A stretch of DNA of 64,000 nt from Clavelina lepadiformis. Lineage: Eukaryota > Chordata > Ascidiacea > Aplousobranchia > Clavelinidae. Below, piece by piece: positions 49,780 through 61,960 of this stretch. The notes beneath the pieces are model-generated. The model ran no database searches. It worked only from the letters and a program-made list of their open reading frames with translations, and was not told the DNA's origin. Within the stretch, counting starts at the first letter, position 1; every line of letters starts with the position of its first letter. The stretch covers positions 7,812,001-7,876,000 of the forward strand of contig NC_135240.1 of the NCBI RefSeq assembly GCF_947623445.1. Reading direction: 5' to 3'. The position numbers were made by a program, and so were the translations under genes.

Positions 49780-52589
49780 CCCTAACCTTGTTTCAAATCG
49801 TGATCCAATTTAAAACAGCCGATTGAAAAATATCGAAATTACAAGAACTCCTATCGTTATATTTTTCATCGCAGCTTTAAACGGTCCCTTGAACTCAGTT
49901 TAATTATTCCCGTTAATTATTGCTGCGTGTTCACCCATGTTTAAGAATACCACCTACTGCTGCGTCGTTGGGGCTTTTAATTGCTGGGTTGTAAAACATT
50001 ACACGTCATCAGCGTATGTTCAAAGAAAACCGCTTACATTGTTCGTTTCGACAGAGTTATTTAAAGTTGCATTAATTGGTTTCTAGCTTGATCCTTAAAG
50101 AAAATTAAAATTACCGCTTGCCAAAAACATTTAGCCTAAAAATAGTTACTTCATGTCCAGTCGTGTGCCAACAAAATATACACGTTTGTATTTTATGCAG
50201 TTATGTAGGCGTTCGTTCGAACGAGCTGCTACCTTGTGTTTTCTACGGCAAGATATACAATACTATACTATGCTGTGATATTTTCTAAAAAAGCCGAGGT
50301 TTTTACATTTACCGGATTAGATCTTGTAATATCTCGTTTGTTAATACAGAAATACTTTCCCACTGACTTGTAGTAAGTATAGATAAACCATTAACAAAAT
50401 ACCTCTTTTGATTAAGGTATACACTTGCATATGGAATTATACACGATTTTATTTCGTTGACTTATTGTCAAGGGTAAACCATTTCACAATGATAAACAAA
50501 TAAACATAAAGTGTAGATATATGTTCTGTATTTTCTTTGTTTTCTTTTTCAAATAAATAACATTTTGCTTTAGATGGTTAGAGTAAAATATTTTAATTCT
50601 TTAAAAAGCTGAAGTGTTATTTTTGTTTTAGTGCTAATCAGCGCGGGGCCCAACGCAGTCGCATCGTTCGCATTGACTAGCTAAGGCCTGTCCTTGGCCA
50701 ATACTTTTGCAGACCAATGTCCATCCTGAAAGCTGAAACTCTGTAATTGAAAATCAGAATGTGCCACACAAATGCTATATATGATCATCACTGATTGATT
50801 GTTGATTTTGAATGACAGCTTTGTACAAACGAAATAGTGATACACCACTTATGAAAACTATCGTGCTAGTTTAAATCATCGCTTTAGAAAAACAATCTTG
50901 CCAAACAGAATTTTTAAAATATGACTTGTCGCACTTCATCACAATCTTTTAAAAATGAAATCTTTTTCAAATCATCACATTTGAAAATAATTACTTAACT
51001 TGCACAATACCATTTTTCAAATAAGGTATATTAATGTATCGTATTTTTATGAAATGATTTTAAACAGAGCAATCTTTTTAAAAAAATGATATTACAAATA
51101 AAGAATATAGTCTTTAATTATTTTTATAAATTTCATTTTGTTAATAGTGACTTCTGAAAAACGACATGTTGCAAACCTTCCCTTTTTGACAAGCCCTATA
51201 ATTCAAATCCTAAATTTTAGAATATGCACCTTTCTGAATATAGGACAAATTGCTTGTATATTGATAGGAACTATATAGTGACACTTCGTGGATTATGACA
51301 TCTGTTGCAAAGTCTCTTTTGCAAACCACTGGTTTTACATAGAAATGACTTTGTTTATAGTAGCTTTATGTATACGATCACTTTTATTACAGTTACCTTT
51401 CATTTCTGACCCTTGTGCTGAAACATTTATTATGTAACATTTTATGAACAACAAATTTTTGAACATGTTAACTTATTGTAACTTGCAACTTTATAATGTA
51501 GATTGTTACAAGTCGAAGTTTTTTATGATTACATTCAGCAAACTAAATCTTATTAAATCCATATACACGGAGTCCATGGCTTACGCAAAATGACAAAAAG
51601 GCATACTTTGCTTCATCAACATAGTTATCCCAGTAATTGAGCTGTAAATCAACTGCAGCCTACAAACTTTGTCATAACTTGCTTATTTTACATCAAACCA
51701 AGCTACAATATTTAAAAAGTGTTGATAAAAAGAACAGTTAGTAACTACAAAAGCTTTGCCAAGTGACTCTTGTGAATTGTTTCAGACGAGTGATTGATTT
51801 TGTGGAAACAGCATTCCATAAGAAAAAACTTCGTCATGCATGTAGTAACTAAATTTTTATTGGACGAAGCAAACATTGAAAATCAAATTGCAATGAGATT
51901 ATCGTATATAAAAAACGGAGAAAAAATCTCACTGGAATTTAAAGAAAATCTTATTTATTCCAAATGCACGCGTTGGCGTTATAGCTGGAGCCTGTGATGG
52001 GTAACTCATTACTGCACGTATAATAGGGAATTAAAATTCTTTGTCTTGTTAATTAATGTTATTTTGCTTTATAAATACTTCATTTGTGGTTGTAATACTT
52101 TTAGGGTTAATTTGCTTCTTTGGGCTTAAGAAGGTCATATCTGTAGCGTCTTTTATAACAAAAATAAAAATCAAATTAATCAATCCTATATAATTCTATT
52201 TTATTTCGCATCAGTAAATGATTGCAAGTTTTCAGAATAATGTGTTTTTTATTACATACCACTTTTTGTTTTATATTAAGCGCATTGCAATATAAATAAT
52301 TGCTACAGATAACAATTAATAAGTGACTTCATAATGTTATAACAAGATTGAAATCAAATCAATTTTAAGGAAAAAGTCCATCGTTGTCGTCATAGAAATT
52401 GATATTATCATAGATTCATCGAATCCTTGGTTTAGTAGTGGCGATTTTTAACTAAAAACAAGAACGTTATAAGGTCAGCTGTCAATTAAGTGGATTCCAA
52501 AATGTTTTTATAAAAATCTTAATAAAGTAAACTTCAATAAAGAAATGTAAGACAAAATTCAGGCATATTTTGTTTCCAAATCAAACTTG
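49780..52589. repeat. Duplicated intergenic flank between CCP-7 and CCP-8
   Basis: 49780-50215 matches 43225-43665; it then jumps to a match with 44985 onward, so about 1.3 kb of the CCP-6-type flank is missing. 50500-52589 matches 38140-40232. AATAAA for CCP-8 at 52253-52248. No gene recognised. Confidence 0.78.
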
Positions 52590-55500
52590 TCACTTACAGA
52601 AGCAACGTGGGTTTCTTCCAGACCATTGTCCGTTGGGAAGGCATGTCCGACTTTCCTTGCCGACGAGAAAGTATCCAACTTGACAACCGAACCAAATCTC
52701 ATCACGAACATCGAAAAAAGTTTGACCGGCTGGGCTGATGTGGCCCTTTCTTGGGGCGTCCGGTACTTTGCATTTTACGGCTTCAGCTGCTACAGAAAAA
52801 AAAACTTAACTTATTGGCATCCAATTGCGTTCGTTTTTGCAAATAATAAAATGGTAAGTTAACTTTACAAATTTTTTGAACATTGTGTTTTCTCTTCTTA
52901 GATTTAGAATAGTTATAAGCAACAGGCAAATGAAAACTCATCGGGTAGGCAAACGTTTTCACGATATTTGCTGTAACTTTTGTCGGTGAATCACTCACGA
53001 TGCCAAGTTGAGAAATCATCAGACCATTGCACGTTGTCCAAATTTAACATTCCAAGTCTTTCACTCCATCAAGTTCAAATTCGTTGTAAAATTTTATTGT
53101 TTAAAAGTAAAAGTATTTTAACTGTTTTTTGGAACTTACGTTCGCATCTTGGGATCCTATCAGACCATTTTCCATTGCTGCGACATCGCAAGTCCTTTTT
53201 GCCTTTCAGTTCGAATCCTCGCTCACAACTGAACCAGATTTTTTCATCAACATCAAATAAATCTTGGTCGTCTGGTCGGATTGATCCGTTGTCTGGCTCG
53301 TCTGGTCTCTCACATTTTATGGCTTTACCTGAGTGAGAATAATTTGTTTATGAAAACGTTTAACATGCAAATTTGGCTTTTCGTATTATTTATTTCGCGA
53401 AGAGAAGTGTTAAAAGAAAAACACATTTTCTTATTGTGATTGTAGTTCCCTTATCAACTTTTTTGCTTCGAATACAGTTCGACCTCCGAATTGATTTTTG
53501 ATGGTTTCTAAACCTTTTTAGTCAGATGATAATTAAATCAAAACTTACGTTCGCATCTTGGGATCTTATCAGACCATTTTCCATTGCTGCGACATTGCAA
53601 GTCCTTTTTGCCTTTCAGTTCGAATCCTCGCTCGCAACCGAACCAGATTTTTTCATTAACATCAAAGAAATCTTTGTCGTCTGGTCTGATTGATCCGTTA
53701 TCTGGCTCGTCTGGTCTCTCACATTTCACGACTTTGCCTGCATGGGAATGATTCGTTTATGAAAAAATGAGAAGTTTAATTTTTCTTTGTTGTACGTCAT
53801 GGTCGTTCAACGAACAGCATTAATTTGATAGTTGTGGTTTAAACAATCAAAATATTCGTTTGAAAGTTTTTATATCATGTTTTTTTTGGAAATTCTTTTC
53901 AAAAAAAGCTTGTTTCTTAAGTTAATCGATGTACGCGGAATGGGGCCAGAAGCTGATAAAATCTTTAATTTTGAATTTGCTTCATCCTAACAAATAAACG
54001 TTGGAAAAACTTACGTTCGCATCTTGGGATCTTATCAGACCATTTTCCATTGCTGCGACATTGCAAGTCCTTTTTGCCTTTCAGTTCGAATCCTCGCTCG
54101 CAACCGAACCAGATTTTTTCATTAACATCAAAGAAATCTTTGTCGTCTGGTCTGATTGATCCGTTATCTGGCTCGTCTGGTCTCTCACATTTCACGACTT
54201 TGCCTGCATGGGAATGATTCGTTTATGAAAAAATGAGAAGTTTAATTTTTGTTTGTTGTACGTCATGGTCGTTCAACGAACAGCATTAATTTGATAGTTG
54301 TGGTTTAAACAATCAAAATATTCGTTTGAAAGTTTTTATATCATGTTTTTTTTGGAAATTCTTTTCAAAAAAAGCTTGTTTCTTAAGTTAATCGATGTAC
54401 GCGGAATGGGGCCAGAAGCTGATAAAATCTTTAATTTTGAATTTGCTTCATCCTAACAAATAAACGTTGGAAAAACTTACGTTCGCATCTTGGGATCTTA
54501 TCAGACCATTTTCCATTGCTGCGACATTGCAAGTCCTTTTTGCCTTTCAGTTCGAATCCTCGCTCGCAACTGAACCAGATTTTTTCATTAACATCAAAGA
54601 AATCTTTGTCGTCTGGTCGGATTGATCCGTTATCTGGCTCGTCTGGTCTCTCACATTTCACGACTTTACCTGCATGGGAATGATTCGTTTATGAAAAAAT
54701 GAAAAGTTTAATTTTTGTTTGTTGCACGTTATGGTCGTTCAACAAACAGGATTAATTTGGTAGTTGTGGTTTAAACAATCAAAATACTCGTTTGAAAATA
54801 TTTCATATCATGTTTTTTTAGTAAATTCTTCACAAAACAAGATTGTTTCTAAAGTTAATCGATGTACGCCGAATTGGTCCACAAGCGGAAAAAAATTTTA
54901 TGTTTCAAAATTGCTTCATCCTAACAAATAAACGTTGGAAAAACTTACGTTCGCATCTTGGGATCTTATCAGACCATTTTCCATTGCTGCGACATTGCAA
55001 GTCCTTTTTGCCTTTCAGTTCGAATCCTCGCTCGCAACCGAACCAGATTTTTTCATTAACATCAAAGAAATCTTGGTCGTCTGGTCGGATTGATCCGTTG
55101 TCAGGTTCATCTGGTCTCTCACATTTCACGACTTTGCCTGCATGGGAATGTTTCGTTTATGAAAAAATGCGCACAAAAGAGTACCATGATCTTTTTGATC
55201 GAAGTTACAAAAGTTTTTATTTTTCAATTCAAAATTATGAAATTCGTTTGTTTTGTTTCATGTTGTTTTTTAATTGTGTTGGACATTATAACACAGTAAT
55301 TAAAGAAAATGTGTTCCGAAAACTTTTATATAAGTTATAAATTTAGTTTTTTTTTATCAACTTTATGGTACTGAATAACTTAACAAAATAGTTTTCATTC
55401 ATAAGCTAATAATATATATATATATATATTTGAGTATATATATAAGTGATTATAACAATATATATTAATACTATCAAAAGTATTTGTATTGCATAAACTG

Positions 55501-56273
55501 TTTTGATAAGATGAACGCCAAATGATAACGCTTCAGGATCATTCTTTTTAAAATTTCTATATAATTAGAAAGAACATTCTTACGGTCACATCGGGGAAAG
55601 GGGGCAGACCATCTTCGATTACTAAGACATTTCAAATCTTTTACGCCGTTAAGGTCAAATCCACGATCGCATTTGAACCAAATCTTTTCTCCGACATCGA
55701 AAAGTGTTTCGTCTTTTGGAACAATGAATCCATCTCTGGGCTCTTTGGGTTTTTCACATTGCACAACTTTTGCTAATTAAGACAAACGAATTAATATGAC
55801 CGAACAATTTTGTTATACTTTAGTTCAGTTTTCAACCCTTGGAATTAGACACTTACGAACACATTTAGGCAGGGCTGGCCGCCATTTGTTGCGACCCAAA
55901 CATTTCAAATCTTTTGCTCCAACCAGATCGTAATTTGTGCCACAGGAAATCCAAATCTTTTGATTTTTGGAAAAGACGTTTCTGTGCTCTGGAGTAATTT
56001 TTCCGTTCGCTGGAGGTTTGGGTTTAAAACATCTCGAAAAGAAACCTGCTGAAATTTGAAATAAAATGGTTACTTGAAGTTTTATGAGGCTCGATTAAAA
56101 ATTCCATTTAAACACAGATTTTTCAAAATTACTTTTCGAAATTAGTCTACAACATTTTAACAAAATGATAAGAAGTATCTTAGCATTTTACCTCGACCGA
56201 AGACATCAAAGGTTCCAAGAGCTTGATGGCTGAAACATACCGCCAAGAAAACAACGATTTTAAACGAATTCAT
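52590..56273 (-). CDS. CCP-8: secreted 8-CCP protein (a-b-c x5-e) with lost d module
   Basis: Exons: 56273-56192 (signal), 56045-55857 (a), 55772-55584 (b), 55137-54949, 54669-54481, 54203-54015, 53737-53549, 53328-53140 (five c), 52786-52590 (e); 533 aa. All c exons are 189 nt, phase 1-1, frame intact, with CERPDEPDNGS replacing the CEKP of the sister genes. The exon-plus-intron units starting at 53549 and 54015 are near-identical. Module d survives only as its 3' half (52999-53083): about 190 bp including its acceptor are gone, so c joins directly to e in frame. The e exon has a tandem acceptor TAGCAG, giving an optional extra residue. The product should be secreted. This is the gene with the largest c expansion in the array. 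Confidence 0.87.
52999..53083 (-). pseudogene. Remnant of the d-module exon in CCP-8
   Basis: The 3' half of d is recognisable (from FELDGVKD to the SDDFST-like end and the C|GTGAGTG donor). It carries a 5-nt gain and joins intron sequence where the first half of the exon should be. No acceptor, so it is not expected to be spliced in. Confidence 0.8.
53549..54480 (-). repeat. Two near-identical 466-bp exon+intron units (c modules of CCP-8)
   Basis: 53549-54014 and 54015-54480 each hold one c exon and its upstream intron. By eye they differ at only a few positions. Older related units start at 54481 (468 bp) and in CCP-6/CCP-7 (475-477 bp). Confidence 0.9.
55412..55429. repeat. (TA)n microsatellite
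   Basis: Nine TA dinucleotides in the CCP-8 intron between b and the first c; absent in the sister introns. Confidence 0.85.
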
Positions 56274-56335
56274 CTTTCCAGATGATTCCTGTAATTCTGT
56301 TAAAACAAATGTGGTGAGTAAGATTCTGTCAATGG

Positions 56336-56343
56336 ATTATATA
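56336..56343 (-). promoter_or_regulatory. TATA box of CCP-8
   Basis: Reverse-strand TATATAAT, 63 bp upstream of the ATG at 56273. Confidence 0.75.
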
Positions 56344-58140
56344 CCCTAAACTCGTTTCAAATCGTGATCCAATTTAAAACAGCCAGTTTCAAAATATGGA
56401 AATTACAAGAACTCCTATCGTTATATTTTTATCGCAGCTTTGAACGGTCCCTTGAACTCAGTTTAATTATTCCCATTAATTGTTGCCGCGTGTACACCCA
56501 TGTTTAAGAATACCACCTACTGCTGCGTCGTTGGGGCTTTTAATTGCTGGGTTGTAAAACATTACACGTCATCAGCGTATGTTCAAAGAAAACCGCTTAA
56601 ATTGTTCGTTTCGACAGACTTATTTAAATTTGCAATAATCGGTTTCAAGCTTGACCTTTAGAGAGAGTCTTATATTCATCGCTTGCAAAAAACATTTAGC
56701 TTAAAAATAGTTACTTCATGTCAAGTCGTATGCCAACAAAATATACACGTTTGCATTTTTTGCATTTTTTGCATTTTTTGCAGTTATGTAAACGTTCTTT
56801 GGGATGAGCTGCTACAAGTTTAAAAACATATATTACGAAATGTATTATAAATTTGCATAACATTTTATATACAGTCAATGTTTGCTCTTAAGCTTAATCA
56901 CTAAAACTCTCAGAAGTTTCGTTGCCAATATGTATAAAGATTTTGCAGCCTGACAGAAAAGTGTGTTAGACTTTTCTATTTACTTTTAATTTTACTTTAA
57001 CAGACTCTTTATAACAACAAAAGTATCATTCGTTTCACATATACAAAATAGTGATGGCCAGCTTAAGCGATTGTGCTCAAGCTTTGAAATTGAAAGTGAA
57101 TAATTTAATTTTGAACGAGTTGGATGAATTGTTTTAAACATCGGAAATTTACCATCTAACAATTTCTGAAAAAGTGTCTTTGGTTTATGATCATCGACCT
57201 TTTAACATGTTGTGTAGCTCCGCGTTAGACTTTTGCGTTTAATTGTAATTATTATGTACTTATTATATAATCCATTTTCACGATTTTTATCCAATTGAAT
57301 AGGTGTTTTTTGTGTTATAAAACACTCTGTATATTTGGCGTTCATTTTTTAAAACATATAATATTAGTCCTTTTAGCCTATATATGTACTAATTATAACA
57401 TACTGTATGCAATTGTATTAATGAAAAACAATTTGATACCAGTCTCGTCTCAAAGTTCAACCACAAAGTTGGCAAATACAGAAAAACGTTTGAATAAGAT
57501 GAGTCATAATTGTAGGCTACTAACCAATGTACCTTGTGTTTTCTCGGGCAAGATATACAGTATACTATACTATGCTGTGATATTTCCTAAGAAAGCAGAG
57601 GTTTTTACATTTACCAGATTAGATCTTGTAATATCTCGTTTGTTTATATAAAAAGACTTTGCGACTAATTTATAGTAAGTATAAATAAACCATTAACAAA
57701 ATACGTCTTTTGATTAACGTATCCGCTTGCACATGGAATTATACACGACGATATTATTTTGTTGATTTATTGTCAAGCGTAAAACATTTCACAATGATAA
57801 ACAAATAAACGCAAATATCATTCGACTTATGTGTTAAATACTTTTTACTTTTAAAACGTATAAGGATATGTTATATTGCCAAGACATTCATTCTACTGTA
57901 GGTCAATGTTAGATGCATGACAGAATAATAATAGCGGCAGAGAACTTCTTTCATTGCTAAACCTGGTGTCTGATGTATTACAATGTTAGCTTTCCATGCA
58001 ATTTGTTGCTGCTCTTTTGTAATACATATACAGTGTTTTTCCGGCCTCGTCAATAAAAATGAGTTTAGCAATTCAAGTCAGATTATATTTATTCACATAT
58101 GTTTTATTTTGCCGCAATTTAAGCTTCACATCAAATAAAT
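56344..58140. repeat. Duplicated upstream flank of CCP-8
   Basis: Colinear with 43225-45620 (without the LTR-like insert). Contains an expanded TTTTTTGCA repeat at 56752-56783. A reverse-strand AATAAA at 58093-58088 is a candidate polyadenylation signal for CCP-9. No gene recognised. Confidence 0.75.
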
Positions 58141-58457
58141 GGCGGCAATAATGCAAAAAATAAATACAGAACATCTTGAGCCATCCATATAGGTATTTCA
58201 TCATAAAAATTTGTACGTAGGAATTGGCCGGAAACCTTCAACATAAAAGTGTAAAAATGTTGCAGTTGGATTTAAGTAGTTTAAGATTTATGGTAAACTA
58301 TTGTTTGGTATCCACCAAGCTTAAATGATGAACAAAATCAACACAGAAATTTAGAACTACTATGAATATTTTTAAAGGTAAATTTTAATTTTATCTTTGC
58401 CTATGCACTTTCAAGAAATATATAAAAACAAATGCAATAGTTCATATCGAATTCTAG

Positions 58458-61400
58458 CTAACATGCTAACATTAACTTACATTGGGCGACATAATCGCCG
58501 CAACAGTTTCCACGATTAATACAGCGACCGTCGCATTGGCAGGGCCAACTCGTTGTGAATTGCGAACACTTGCCCCTACAGGAATATACACTGACACACT
58601 TGACAACTGGCGATGACCATTCTCCATTTTCCAGGCAGGAAATATCTTTTTCCCCTTCCACAGAGTAACCAGCCTCGCAAGCGTACCACACTGGCTTTCC
58701 CACCGGGTAAGTTGTCAAGACTGGGCCGAAGTAACCATTAACCGGTCGAATTGGAGGACGGCATCCAACTGTTTTTAAAAGGTTATGAAAGCATTATGAG
58801 CATGAGCTCGGTCAGATGGAGTGATAGGACTGAGTATATTAATTGTAAGTGTTACTTATATAGCGTAATACAAAATAGGAAGGATACTGCACCGGAACAA
58901 TATACAACTTGAAATTAAAATATTACGTTAAATGCAATTTTAAAGAGTTACAATTTTAAGAATGTTCCATGCTGTACGATTGTTATATCTGTCAAGTCAT
59001 CCTGACAAGTAGGTCCATAAGAATAAAAAGTGTGCAGTTTCAATAATTAGCAGGTGCGCTTCAAATGGTATATTGGTACGTGTATTGCCACACTTTTAAA
59101 AGTGCGGCGTGTTTACTTCTAGTTGAGAAACATTCACGTTTTTGTAATTATAACCATGTAATTTCAGCGTCATCAACATAAGCACTTACGTTGACATGTG
59201 GGAAAAACGTGAGACCATTCGCCGTTCTCTTTACAGTAAATTGTTGCTCGTCCTTTGACGTAATATCCTTGATCACAGCTGAACCTGAGACGAAGACCGG
59301 GAACGTAATAACTTTGCGATGGACTGAAAACACCATTTTTGATATATCTTGGCCTTGAGCATTGGCGACCTAAAATGGAGAAGTACTCTCAAATAATCTT
59401 TTTTTATTTACGGTATTACACTTGGCTTTGATATATGTCAAGTAATATGTCGAAATACATACGGTCGATTAGCTGCTTTTATTAACCGTAGACCAATACA
59501 AAGTCGTTAATTTTTGGATTATAGCTTTTCAGAGCAAGAATGCTTACGGAAACAGGTCGGTTCGCTGTTAGACCAAAAGCCTCCTTCCTGGCAAACAATG
59601 TCCTTGACTCCCTTAAGAACGTAGGAGAATTCGCATCCAAACCAAACTGATGTTCCTTGCGGGTATGACGGTAAGTTTGGCCCAAATGTGCCGTGCTTAG
59701 GTCGAACAAGGGGCCGACAGTCTGGTGCTAAATGCAAAATATTAACACAATCGATTTTTGTTTTAAATTAATGTTTTCGCAGGATAAAAATAGGTATGAA
59801 AATCGCTTAAAATGTCTCCTTCAAAAGCATACTTCTTCAAACTAGTCGTACCTTCGCAGATGGGTTCCTCGTTCGACCAGGTTCCATCACTCAAACAAAT
59901 GATTGTTTTCGCTCCTTTAAGCCGGTAATTTATCCGACAGCTAAAATGAACCTCTTCGCCGACCTCATACGTAGATTTTGAGAGAAAGATTGATCCCCGT
60001 GTTGGCTGTTTGGGCTTGGAGCACTGAGCTAAAACATAACTTCAAAGGTTACATTTAGGTAGAACGTTACTCAGCTTTTAAGCAAATGTTAAATAACATG
60101 AGGAAAAGGAGGTTGACGTCTAAACGCGAAAAGTAAGGTGGAGTAAAATCACTACCTTTGCAAGTGGGAAAATAACCAGACCAATAACCATTTTGTAAGC
60201 AAGCAAAATCTTTGTCTCCCTCGATAACATAAGGATGGTCACATTGAAACCAGATTGTCGCTCCCGGCTTGTAAATAGTTTGATCTGGACCGAAACTGCC
60301 GTGGTCTGGACTGTCTGGGCGAAGACATCTAGGTGCTAATTAAAAACAATTGCTTAATAATTAAGTGCAAGTGAAGCTACAATAATATGAAGAATCATAG
60401 AGGCTGGTGATATAATCCCAAAGGCAATATAAACAAACTCTTTCGCTCTGAGATTGATAACTCTTACTATGGTACGTAGCTACAACAATAATTACATAAT
60501 CTAAGTGGTAGTTATTGCCCGATTTCAATTGCCAAAATCCTGGCGTCTATATAATTCTATTATCTAATTAACATATAGGTTAATACCAATAATGGCACCT
60601 TATCTTTATTAAATTTATTGTGCAATGGTATGCAGAAAAGATAAACAAAAAAGACAAAAAGAAGTCAGCCTAAATAAAAACAAAAATGTTCCTCACGTCC
60701 ACAAGTAGGGAAGGGATACGACCATTTACCGTTGGGGAAGCAAACTAATTCCCGTTCACCACGTAACTGATAAGGTTGTGGACAGAAATAGTGTATTCTG
60801 GTTCCCATTGTGTAGAGATCTAAACCCGGTTGGAAATCCCCGAAAGCAGGGGTTGGAGGAGTGACACACGAATCACCTTGATGTACATTTTTCACTTAGT
60901 AAGTTTTTGTATGGTACGCTGTAAGTGCATTTTTAAAATGCGCTCAGACTCTTTCCTATAGAGATAGTAAAAAAACTTGTATAATGCTCAAACTTACCAA
61001 CGGTACCATCGCAGCTTGGCTCTTTGCCTGACCACTGGCCACTTTCCATACACGTTAGGGTATGTGATTCACTAGGACTGTTGTCATTTGTGCAGAAGAA
61101 AGTTACTTTGGCTCCTATTTCGTAATTTGCCTGCTCTGGAGTGAAACCACCATGTTTGGGTTTCGTCGGTCGAGGACACCTCACTGCAATTAGCAAGCAA
61201 GACAAATTAAATAGGGAATTAGGTTTATAGAGATTGACGACGGTATGGACAATTTTTAACGATTGTTGATCGTCCATATGTGTTCGCGCATTAAGATTTA
61301 CTTCAAAAGTTCGCTTTATGACATAAAAGGGGTTGCTTTGATATACTTTGAGCTGTTGACTTACAAACGCAATTAGGCGGCGTTTCGGTCCACTCTCCTC

Positions 61401-61893
61401 CCGGCAAACAGAAGATGGATTCCGGTCCATCCACAAAGTAATTGTATCGACACTTAAAAAATACTTCATCATCGACGTTGTAGAATCTTTTAGCAGGAGA
61501 TAGGGAACCTAAAGCCGGCGGACGGAGACGACGACAATGGTTTTCTGTTTTATGAAAATATAATAAAACAACGCTTGATAAATTTGTGCTTGGTAAACTT
61601 CAACTTCAAAATATTCTGAGGCACAGGAGTCGTTAGCAACTAAAAATTTTAGTAAAATATATCGATAACAACAACAAGCTTTGTATTAAAAAATGCCAAA
61701 TCATGCTGCTGCCACGATGATCAAGTTAACTGAACATACTGGCAATTTGTTTAATGTGACTTTTTCGTTTCAGAAAACTCATGTCGAGAAGGTTGAGAAA
61801 TTTTTTAACTTACTCACCATAGAAGTCGATTTCTGCAGTACAAGCGACAATAAAAAGTCCTAACAAAAGCCCTCCAATATACAGTGAGACCAT
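58458..61893 (-). CDS. CCP-9: secreted protein, signal peptide + 8 CCP + somatomedin B
   Basis: Exons: 61893-61818, 61544-61365, 61183-60998, 60876-60697, 60335-60156, 60028-59852, 59727-59548, 59369-59190, 58768-58458; about 549 aa. Signal peptide MVSLYIGGLLLGLFIVACTA. Seven single-exon CCP follow, then one exon with CCP8 plus SMB (CRGKCSQFTT...CQCDGRC...NCC, eighth Cys at the exon edge). Introns are phase 1. As in CCP-1, the frame reads through a T|GTAAGT donor-like site at 58481 to a stop at 58458. The acceptor of exon 4 is the least certain: CAAG at 60877 or TAAG upstream, both in frame. Same design as CCP-1, so the two are paralogues flanking the array. CCP sequences are diverged from the array genes. 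Secreted; role unknown. Confidence 0.9.
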
Positions 61894-61953
61894 CGTCAAT
61901 CTTCAGAGTTAAAACTTATCCAAACTAATATTACAAAACTCATATACACCGAC

Positions 61954-61960
61954 ATTTATA
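61954..61960 (-). promoter_or_regulatory. TATA box of CCP-9
   Basis: Reverse-strand TATAAAT, 61 bp upstream of the ATG at 61893. Confidence 0.65.

Noticed and set aside
11393-61893. Possibility that some CCP genes are membrane receptors
   Set aside because: No hydrophobic segment other than the signal peptides was found in any exon chain or just after the last exons.
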